From assembly GCA_905192625.1 (NCBI GenBank), contig CAJJLI010000086.1:1-7460 (forward strand): a DNA stretch of 7,460 nucleotides, given 5' to 3'. Positions within the stretch are counted from its first letter, which is position 1; every line of letters starts with the position of its first letter. A program made the position numbers and the translations under genes. The DNA comes from an uncultured Clostridium sp. Its GTDB lineage: Bacteria; Bacillota; Clostridia; Lachnospirales; Lachnospiraceae. This document shows positions 1 to 4,109 of the stretch, one piece after another. A model generated the notes under the pieces. It worked only from the letters and a program-made list of their open reading frames with translations. It was not told the origin of the DNA and searched no databases.

Positions 1-98
1 CTCTTAAGATACCTATAGTATTACATTTCTTTTCCACTTTATACAAAGATGAAAAAGATTACGATAAGGTATTGCAATTTCTAAAACTAGTGCTATAA
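1..98 (+). CDS. C-terminal end of an unidentified protein (partial)
   Basis: Reading from base 3, frame 3 stays open for 31 codons and ends at TAA 96-98. The five other frames are broken by stops over most of this stretch. The translated tail is charged and helical-looking, ending KDEKDYDKVLQFLKLVL, which resembles the end of a real protein more than random AT-rich sequence. The start lies outside the window, so no family can be assigned. The stop codon overlaps the -10 of the next promoter (TATAAT 94-99), so the two units would be tightly packed. A chance open frame remains possible because only about 30 codons are visible. Confidence 0.42.
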   Translation, partial: LKIPIVLHFFSTLYKDEKDYDKVLQFLKLVL

Positions 99-99
99 T
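72..99 (+). promoter_or_regulatory. Sigma-A-type promoter upstream of the azoreductase gene
   Basis: TTGCAA (72-77) is followed after 16 bp by a perfect TATAAT (94-99), which carries an extended -10 TG at 91-92. Transcription would start near 105-107, directly at the Fur-like palindrome. The -35 and -10 lie inside the apparent end of the upstream reading frame. The nearest downstream gene on this strand is the azoreductase, giving a leader of about 190 nt. Confidence 0.6.
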
Positions 100-107
100 A
101 GAATCAT

Positions 108-126
108 GATAATGATATCTATTATC
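108..126. promoter_or_regulatory. Fur-box-like operator
   Basis: The 19-mer GATAATGATATCTATTATC matches the classical Fur consensus GATAATGATAATCATTATC at 16 of 19 positions. It sits inside a wider near-palindrome, TGATAAT (107-113), 7 bp, ATTATCA (121-127). It lies just downstream of the -10, where a bound repressor would block initiation. The inference is iron-dependent repression of the following gene. PerR and other Fur-family proteins use related AT-rich palindromes, so the exact regulator is not certain. Confidence 0.62.
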
Positions 127-127
127 A

Positions 128-294
128 GTATCTTATGATTTGTTAAGAAAATAACGTATTATCTGAATAATAGAGAAGGAGTGAACACTCCAAGTACGGT
201 GCATATTTTTTTGTAATATAATGTTAAAGTTTAAACAAAGAGTAAATAAATGGGCATACTCTATCGTGTGAAGTAAAGAAAGGAATGAAATATT
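128..294 (+). other. Azoreductase 5' leader with small dyads
   Basis: This stretch would be the untranslated leader if the promoter at 72-99 is used. It contains several short inverted repeats: TATTAT-CTGA-ATAATA (157-172), a compact GGAGTG/CACTCC dyad (178-183 with 186-191), and AGAGTA/TACTCT (239-244 with 257-262). A T-run lies at 205-212, about 14 nt past the GGAGTG hairpin, too far for a standard terminator. A TATAAT at 217-222 lacks a good -35. The azoreductase RBS is AAAGGA at 279-284, ten bases before the ATG. I do not recognise a known riboswitch class here. Confidence 0.4.
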
Positions 295-891
295 ATGAGT
301 AAAGTATTATATATTAAAGCGAACATTAAACCAGAAGGTGAATCAAGAACTTTTCAAGTTTCTGACTATTTTGTAGAACAGTATCAAAAGGAACATCCAC
401 AAGATGAAATTGTTACATTAGACTTATATAAAGAAGAGATTGACTTTTTAAGACCAGAGGATCTAGGTAAAATCTATGGTCCAAAAGATGAGAGTAGTAA
501 ACAAAATCCAGTGCTAAAATATGCATATCAATTTGTAGAAGCAGATAAATATATTTTCGCTGCGCCTATGTGGAATTTAGGAGCACCGGCAATTATAAAA
601 GCATACTTTGATTATGTTAGTGTAGCAGGTATTACTTTTAAGTATGGAGAATCTGGTCCAGTAGGATTATGTGAAGGTAAGAAGGCAGTTCACATTACAT
701 CAAGAGGTGGAGTATATGCTGGAACCTCAATTGAAATGGATGACCGATACTTAAGAACTATTTTGGGATTGTTTGGAGTAAAAGATGTAACTACGATTCC
801 GGTAGAAGGCGTTGATATCCTTGGTATTGATGTTGTTGCCAAAGTGAATGAAGCAAAAGAAATTGCAAAAAATGTAGCAAGTGAGTTTTAA
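295..891 (+). CDS. azoR: FMN-dependent NADH-azoreductase (flavodoxin-like fold)
   Basis: The 198-residue product has the length and motif order of the AzoR/AcpD family. These are cytosolic homodimeric FMN enzymes that reduce azo compounds and quinones with NADH. The N-terminal strand (MSKVLYIKAN) leads to an FMN-phosphate loop region around residues 14-20. PMWNLGAPAIIKAYFDYV (91-108) is the family's characteristic P-x-W-N segment contacting flavin, and TSRGGVY (135-141) matches the SRGG loop that binds the isoalloxazine ring. The ATG is supported by AAAGGA ten bases upstream. The gene is monocistronic, closed by a terminator at 925-975. The Fur-like box upstream suggests iron limitation as an inducing signal, which is an inference. 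A general quinone reductase role is equally compatible with the sequence. Confidence 0.9.
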   Translation: MSKVLYIKANIKPEGESRTFQVSDYFVEQYQKEHPQDEIVTLDLYKEEIDFLRPEDLGKIYGPKDESSKQNPVLKYAYQFVEADKYIFAAPMWNLGAPAIIKAYFDYVSVAGITFKYGESGPVGLCEGKKAVHITSRGGVYAGTSIEMDDRYLRTILGLFGVKDVTTIPVEGVDILGIDVVAKVNEAKEIAKNVASEF

Positions 892-924
892 GATTTATAA
901 GTTTTAATAGATATTAATAAATAG

Positions 925-975
925 AAAGCTGAAGGCAAATTGTGATTATAAAAACTTTTTGTCATCAGCTTTTTT
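925..975 (+). terminator. Intrinsic terminator of the azoreductase gene
   Basis: AAAGCTGA (925-932) pairs with TCAGCTTT (965-972). After an A/A mismatch, GGCAAA (934-939) pairs with TTTGTC (958-963) with one G-U. The hairpin leads into a T-run (970-975). It lies 34 bases after the azoreductase stop. The rest of the 323-base gap up to 1214 holds the promoters and dyads listed next and no further gene that I can see. Confidence 0.8.
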
Positions 976-1041
976 AACTGATCAGCTAGATGTATTATCA
1001 CTTATTTAATTGAGTGTTGAGGGGGCTTTCCAAGGATTGAT

Positions 1042-1069
1042 TTGTATCTACAAGAGCTGAATTTATAAT
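1042..1069 (+). promoter_or_regulatory. Candidate distal promoter of the HEAT-repeat gene, with dyad in its -35
   Basis: TTGTAT (1042-1047) and a perfect TATAAT (1064-1069) are separated by 16 bp. The -35 is embedded in the dyad TTGTA-TC-TACAA (1042-1053), which resembles the larger dyad at 1175-1190. Use of this promoter would give a leader of about 140 nt. The surrounding DNA is very AT-rich, so chance matches to TATAAT are common. Confidence 0.35.
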
Positions 1070-1119
1070 AAATAAATATGAAATAAATATAAAAAAGTTA
1101 TAATTTTTAGACAGTTCGG

Positions 1120-1148
1120 TTGTTTTCTTCTCTATTATGTGCTACAGT
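1120..1148 (+). promoter_or_regulatory. Candidate proximal promoter of the HEAT-repeat gene
   Basis: TTGTTT (1120-1125), a 17-bp spacer and TACAGT (1143-1148) with an extended -10 TG at 1140-1141 form a moderate sigma-A-type promoter. Transcription would start near 1155, placing the 1175-1190 dyad just downstream in an operator-like position. Confidence 0.38.
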
Positions 1149-1174
1149 ATAACTGCGACCTTGCAGATTAATTT

Positions 1175-1190
1175 TTTGTAAGATTACAAA
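1175..1190. promoter_or_regulatory. Perfect 7-bp-arm dyad, possible operator
   Basis: TTTGTAA-GA-TTACAAA is a perfect inverted repeat with a 2-bp centre, between the candidate transcription start (about 1155) and the RBS (AAGGAG 1202-1207). A shorter relative, TTGTA-TC-TACAA, occurs at 1042-1053. The pair looks like binding sites for a dimeric regulator, but no regulator is encoded next to it and the family cannot be named. Confidence 0.35.
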
Positions 1191-1214
1191 TAAATAGGAA
1201 GAAGGAGCAAAATT

Positions 1215-1547
1215 ATGAGTGAAGAAAGAGAAATTGAAAAGATACAAAAGTTAGCACAGAAGAAAAAAACTGAAAAAATTGAGAAGTATCTAAAAGACAA
1301 GGATGTTGAAGTGGTGAAAGCGGCCATTGTTGCTTTGGGTGATATTCAGGATGAAACCGCGACTAATTTATTGAGTAAATTAATTGACCATGAGAATCCG
1401 GAAATTCGAAAAGTAGCTATTGCTGCTTTTGGAAAAGGAAAAACAGAACATGCAAAAACTTTCATACAGCAACTTTTAGCAAGTGAAAAGGATCAACAAG
1501 TCAAGGAAATTGCAATGAAAGTGTTGCATGAATTTGAGGTAGAATAA
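1215..1547 (+). CDS. Small HEAT-repeat protein
   Basis: The 110-residue product is almost entirely alpha-helical repeat. Three HEAT-like helix pairs can be traced at about 10-43, 47-75 and 78-107, with the typical V/A-x-x-A-A-x-x-A-L-G pattern in VVKAAIVALGDI (33-44) and IRKVAIAAFGKG (64-75). Such repeats form superhelical scaffolds that bind proteins or act with phycobilin-lyase-like or signalling partners. No catalytic domain, signal peptide or membrane segment is present, so it is probably a small cytosolic adaptor. The N-terminus is a charged E/K-rich helix (MSEEREIEKIQKLAQKKK). The ATG has a strong RBS (AAGGAG, 7-nt spacing). It stands alone between terminators, so context does not reveal its partner. 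Confidence 0.85.
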   Translation: MSEEREIEKIQKLAQKKKTEKIEKYLKDKDVEVVKAAIVALGDIQDETATNLLSKLIDHENPEIRKVAIAAFGKGKTEHAKTFIQQLLASEKDQQVKEIAMKVLHEFEVE

Positions 1548-1582
1548 CTACACTTAGGGTAATAAAACATAGAACATTAAGT

Positions 1583-1628
1583 AAAAAAAACAAGGCTATT
1601 GCAAAATTTCTTTGCAATAGCCTTGTTT
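1583..1628. terminator. Bidirectional terminator between convergent genes
   Basis: A perfect 18-bp stem, AAACAAGGCTATTGCAAA (1588-1605) with its complement at 1611-1628, closes on a 5-nt loop. An A8 run at 1583-1590 gives a strong U-tract for leftward transcription from the MATE gene. The TTT at the right end serves rightward transcription from the HEAT-repeat gene, though less strongly. Confidence 0.88.
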
Positions 1629-1665
1629 ATATTAATAACCTAAGCCTTCACCAACTAGGACAAGA

Positions 1666-1683
1666 ATTAACCTAATGGTTAAT
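1666..1683. repeat. Short inverted repeat in the MATE 3' region
   Basis: ATTAACC-TAAT-GGTTAAT is a 7-bp-arm dyad between the MATE stop and the shared terminator. It has no T-run and no gene start nearby, so it is probably a minor mRNA hairpin in the 3' untranslated region. Nothing else is evident between 1629 and 1741. Confidence 0.3.
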
Positions 1684-1741
1684 AAAAGAAAAACATAAGG
1701 AACTATTCATCAACCCATTAGTAATTACTTTTTGTATTCAC

Positions 1742-3067
1742 TTATGAATTTAATGACTTATGAGACTTTAATAGTTGTGGAACTTCATATGAAAGCATAG
1801 CAATCCAACCAATAAAACATGCAAAAGCGATTCCAGAAAAACCTAATCTTGGAGCTAATATATAAGCAAAAATTACACGAAAGAGCATTTGAACAAAAGT
1901 TGAATTAAGAGTCACTTTCATTTTTCCCATTCCTCTAAAATACCCTTGAATACCATTGGTAGCAGCAGGGAGTAAATAAAAGAATGCCATATACGTTAAA
2001 TACACCACGCCCAAGCGTAAAGCAGAACTATCTGCATCCGGAATGAATAATTGTAAGACAGGCCTTGCGATAATTAATACGATGATACCTAGGCAGATGC
2101 TATAGGCATACTCCATAAGCATACCGATTCGAAACCCACTTTTGATACGTTCTTTATTCCCAGCCCCACGGTTTTGTGCGATAAAGGTAGTCATACTAGC
2201 AGCAATACTTTGTTGAGGTGTAAATGCAAAATCATCCACTCGATTTACTGCGTTAAATGCAGCGATACTTTGAATTCCCAGTGGATTTACGGCACCTTGA
2301 ACTAAAACTTTACCAATATGTAGACAGGTTTGTTGCATAGCAGAAGCCCAACTATATTCTACTGTTATTTTTAATAAATGACGTTTTACAACAATATCTT
2401 TTGGTTTTAATTTTAAAATTGGAATCTTTCGGTATACATAAATTATACATAAAATAGCAGACACTGCTTCGGCAATAATTGTGGAGCAAGCCGCCCAGCG
2501 AATACCGAAATCAAAGATACCAATAAATATCAAATCCAGACTTATATTTAGGATAGAAGAGAGAATTAAAAAGATAATTGGTGTTTTTGAATCTCCCACA
2601 CTTCGTAAACTTGCGGAATATATATTATAAAAAAATGTAAAGATAAGACCTGAAAATATTATTTGAAGATATACAGTTGCATCGCTTAATATTTCATCGG
2701 GTGTATTGAGTAAACTTAATAAAGGCCTTGCAAATAGAATGCATATTAAGCTACTAAGTACTGTGAAAACTGCTCCAATGACCATTGATGTAGAAACTTC
2801 ATGCTTGAATGTTTCCATGTCTTTTTTTCCATAAAACTCACTAAGTAGGACGGAGGTACCAAGACATATACCAGCAATAAAGAAGATGACAATGTTCATT
2901 ATTGGGTTTGCTGTACCAACAGCAGCAAGAGCATTTTCACCAAGAAATCGTCCTACGATAATGGAATCTGCGGCATTGTAAGTTAATTGAAACATATTAC
3001 CGAGAAGGGTTGGAACTGCAAAACTAATCAAATGCTTAGGGATATTCCCCTGTGTTAAATCTTTCAT
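1742..3067 (-). CDS. MATE-family multidrug efflux transporter
   Basis: The 441-residue product starting MKDLTQGNIPKHLISFAVP is a polytopic inner-membrane protein with about twelve hydrophobic segments in two homologous halves, the usual MATE length. The first helix carries the hallmark P-x-x-x-G-N-x-x-x-x-x-Y-N-x-x-D segment with AADSIIVGRFLG near residues 33-44. The second half has the corresponding NRVDDFAFTPQQSIAASMTTFIAQNRGAGN stretch as separate recognisable blocks. MATE proteins export cationic drugs or metabolites using Na+ or H+ gradients; the substrate here is unknown. I chose the ATG at 3067 over an upstream in-frame TTG at 3121 because AAAGG precedes it at about 10 nt and the family N-terminus aligns with MKDLT. 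The gene has its own promoter (3151-3179) and also lies downstream of a fluoride riboswitch with no terminator in between once the switch is open. Confidence 0.92.
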   Translation of the reverse strand: MKDLTQGNIPKHLISFAVPTLLGNMFQLTYNAADSIIVGRFLGENALAAVGTANPIMNIVIFFIAGICLGTSVLLSEFYGKKDMETFKHEVSTSMVIGAVFTVLSSLICILFARPLLSLLNTPDEILSDATVYLQIIFSGLIFTFFYNIYSASLRSVGDSKTPIIFLILSSILNISLDLIFIGIFDFGIRWAACSTIIAEAVSAILCIIYVYRKIPILKLKPKDIVVKRHLLKITVEYSWASAMQQTCLHIGKVLVQGAVNPLGIQSIAAFNAVNRVDDFAFTPQQSIAASMTTFIAQNRGAGNKERIKSGFRIGMLMEYAYSICLGIIVLIIARPVLQLFIPDADSSALRLGVVYLTYMAFFYLLPAATNGIQGYFRGMGKMKVTLNSTFVQMLFRVIFAYILAPRLGFSGIAFACFIGWIAMLSYEVPQLLKSHKSLNS

Positions 3068-3150
3068 GTTTGCGATACCTTTCTGTTTCTTCACTTGTAT
3101 TTTGATAGAATATTGTAACAAAAATGTTTAAATGAAAGCATAATAAATAT

Positions 3151-3179
3151 ATCATATCCCTTATTAATTTATTCGTCAA
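3151..3179 (-). promoter_or_regulatory. Proximal promoter of the MATE gene
   Basis: Read on the - strand, TTGACG (3179-3174), a 17-bp spacer and TATGAT (3156-3151) match the sigma-A consensus at 5 of 6 positions in both hexamers. The start would be near 3144, giving a leader of about 77 nt to the MATE ATG. The -35 contains the TGA that ends the 22-codon ORF. This promoter would allow MATE expression independently of the riboswitch upstream. Confidence 0.6.
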
Positions 3180-3244
3180 GATAACTTCAATATACTGGTA
3201 ATGGGCAATAGGGTAAGTGAAGTGATGATTTTTTTGGGTTTCAT
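3176..3244 (-). CDS. 22-codon ORF directly under the fluoride riboswitch (leader peptide or gene remnant)
   Basis: On the - strand, AAAGGAG lies seven bases before an ATG at 3244, one of the best RBS/start pairs in the window. The frame reads MKPKKIITSLTLLPITSI and ends at TGA 3178-3176 after 22 residues. A basic N-terminus followed by a hydrophobic stretch resembles the first helix of a membrane protein or signal sequence. No CrcB/Fluc or CLC-F motif is visible, and no frame continues recognisably after the stop, though an A7 run occurs within codons 4-6. The position is exactly where a fluoride exporter gene normally sits. It may be the stub of a deleted gene, a true small membrane peptide, or a leader ORF for the MATE gene. 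Only the ORF, its RBS and its position are directly seen. Confidence 0.45.
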   Translation of the reverse strand: MKPKKIITSLTLLPITSILKLS

Positions 3245-3269
3245 TGTAAATCTCCTTTAAAAATAATAT

Positions 3270-3314
3270 AAAAAAAGCCGATGATATCTGCGTATTCTGC
3301 AGAAGTCATCAGCT
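3270..3314 (-). terminator. Riboswitch expression-platform terminator
   Basis: On the - strand, AGCTGATGA (3314-3306) pairs with TCATCGGCT (3284-3276) with one G-U wobble, and TCTGC/GCAGA extend the stem. The hairpin is followed by a T7 tract (3276-3270). The 5' arm is built from the 3' strand of the fluoride aptamer (GCTGATGACTTC). Ligand-stabilised aptamer and terminator are therefore mutually exclusive, which is the usual arrangement of a fluoride ON switch. No gene upstream on this strand needs terminating, which supports an attenuator role. Confidence 0.87.
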
Positions 3315-3356
3315 ATTAAGCGGTTTTGGCAATTGCCATGGGAGACATTCATTCCC
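3299..3356 (-). promoter_or_regulatory. Fluoride (crcB-type) riboswitch aptamer
   Basis: Read on the - strand, the element follows the fluoride aptamer order. P1 is GGGA (3356-3353) with TCCC (3343-3340), enclosing the conserved ATG and the pseudoknot strand GAATGTC (3350-3344). A variable small hairpin GGC-AATT-GCC comes next, then AACCGC, then P3 GCT-TAAT-AGC (3320-3311), then TGATGACTTCTGC, whose GACTTC (3307-3302) pairs with the P1 loop. These blocks correspond to the family pattern GG-n-GATG...CC...ACCGC...GCTGATG-n-CTTCT. Known members bind F- with Mg2+ and turn on exporter genes. An oddity is one extra base (T at 3347) in the pseudoknot strand. The aptamer begins a few bases after the predicted transcription start. 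Confidence 0.87.
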
Positions 3357-3367
3357 GAGCAAATTTT

Positions 3368-3396
3368 ATTATTAGTCGGAATTTGAGTAGTGTCAA
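3368..3396 (-). promoter_or_regulatory. Promoter of the fluoride-riboswitch transcript
   Basis: On the - strand, a perfect TTGACA (3396-3391), a 17-bp spacer and AATAAT (3373-3368) form a near-consensus sigma-A promoter. The predicted start near 3361 lies immediately before the aptamer, so nearly the whole leader is riboswitch. It is divergent from the operon promoter at 3433-3461, about 35 bp away. Confidence 0.72.
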
Positions 3397-3432
3397 TGTA
3401 AAGAATTAATTAAAAATCATTTTAGACGTATA

Positions 3433-3461
3433 TTGTTAGGAATGATATTCAGTGGTATACT
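3433..3461 (+). promoter_or_regulatory. Promoter of the five-gene operon
   Basis: TTGTTA (3433-3438), a 17-bp spacer and TATACT (3456-3461) with an extended -10 TG at 3453-3454 make a good sigma-A promoter. Transcription would start near 3468, giving a leader of about 52 nt with RBS GAGAGGA at 3504-3510. Confidence 0.6.
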
Positions 3462-3519
3462 TTTAACATAAGTATGAGTTATATCAATATAGACTTAAAA
3501 ATAGAGAGGAATTAATTAT

Positions 3520-3732
3520 ATGAAAATAAAGTTTAACGAGGAACAACTTAAATTATTAAAAACATTAGATATTCCATATTCCGTTACTGGAGATTTGGAT
3601 GATGGACAAATTTTAGATATGGATACCGTGGTAACGGACCATTTAATTGAAAACGGTATTGACGAAGACGAAAGCGTAAATGAAGTAGGCAAGCTATGTG
3701 AGAGCATATTAAAGATACTTGGTAATATTTAA
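3520..3732 (+). CDS. Small acidic protein of unknown function
   Basis: I do not recognise a family for this 70-residue product. It is strongly acidic (16 Asp/Glu against 6 Lys, no Arg), with acidic clusters around GDLDDGQ (24-30) and GIDEDESVNE (46-55) and two predicted helices, NEEQLKLLKTL at the N-terminus and VGKLCESILKIL at the C-terminus. No signal peptide or membrane segment is seen. A clear promoter and RBS (GAGAGGA, 9 nt before ATG) and a 17-nt gap to the next gene indicate a real first gene of the operon. A - strand frame across the same bases lacks such signals. A protein-binding or regulatory partner role for the following ArsC-fold or NYN protein is possible but unproven. Confidence 0.78.
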   Translation: MKIKFNEEQLKLLKTLDIPYSVTGDLDDGQILDMDTVVTDHLIENGIDEDESVNEVGKLCESILKILGNI

Positions 3733-3749
3733 AGAAGGGGGAAGGAAAT

Positions 3750-4109
3750 ATGCAATTTATTGAATATCCGAAATGTAGTACTTGTGTAAAAGCAAAAAAG
3801 TGGTTGGTGGAGAATCAGATTTCATATGAGGATCGTCATATTGTTACTGAGAATCCTAAAAAAGAAGAATTAAGAGAATGGATTTTAAAAAGTGGATATC
3901 CAATTAAAAAGTTTTTTAACACCAGTGGATTAAAATATAAGGAATTAAATCTAAAAGATAAGTTAGCCACAATGAATGACGATGAAAAAATTGATCTGTT
4001 AGCAAGTGATGGTATGTTAGTAAAACGCCCATTAATCATAGACAATGACTCCATTTTAGTAGGTTTTAAAGTTGCTGAATGGGAGCAGCATTTTAGAAAG
4101 GAGAAATAA
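3750..4109 (+). CDS. ArsC/Spx-fold thioredoxin-like protein (YusI-type)
   Basis: This is a 119-residue member of the ArsC/Spx superfamily and closely resembles the Bacillus YusI type. YPKCSTCVKAKKWL (6-19) has the CxxC redox pair C9/C12 on a thioredoxin-like first helix. KKFFNTSGLKYKELNLKDKL (53-72) and LLASDGMLVKRPLI (83-96) are the conserved central segments. Of the three arginines used by true arsenate reductases, only the one in KRP (R93) is apparent. GFK replaces the later Arg site, and N57/T58 occupy the earlier one. Arsenate reduction is therefore doubtful; a thiol-redox or RNA-polymerase-binding role as in Spx/MgsR is the main alternative. The RBS is GAAGGGGG eight bases upstream. The TAA overlaps the next ATG by one base, implying translational coupling to the NYN gene. 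Confidence 0.88.
   Translation: MQFIEYPKCSTCVKAKKWLVENQISYEDRHIVTENPKKEELREWILKSGYPIKKFFNTSGLKYKELNLKDKLATMNDDEKIDLLASDGMLVKRPLIIDNDSILVGFKVAEWEQHFRKEK

Noticed and set aside
178..212. Intrinsic terminator/attenuator in the azoreductase leader
   Set aside because: The GGAGTG/CACTCC hairpin is short with a minimal loop and the T-run begins about 14 nt after it, so standard terminator geometry is not met.
3068..3121. Upstream in-frame TTG start adding 18 residues to the MATE protein
   Set aside because: The extension is basic and unlike the family N-terminus, no RBS precedes the TTG, and ATG 3067 has AAAGG at suitable distance and begins at the family-like MKDLT.
3068..3230. Frameshifted exporter gene continuing past the A7 run of the 22-codon ORF
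   Set aside because: One alternative frame stays open into the MATE start, but its translation (rich in His, Tyr, Asn, Ile) shows no CrcB or CLC-F motif and looks like non-coding AT-rich DNA.
3516..3707. - strand open frame opposite the small acidic protein
   Set aside because: It is Ser-rich with no RBS or promoter, and lies antisense to a gene with a clear promoter, RBS and operon context.
3836..4054. - strand open frame inside the ArsC-fold gene
   Set aside because: It is antisense to a well-recognised protein and has no start signals of its own.
3750..4109. Arsenic-resistance operon
   Set aside because: No ArsR, ArsB or Acr3 gene is nearby, and the ArsC-fold protein lacks two of the expected arginines.
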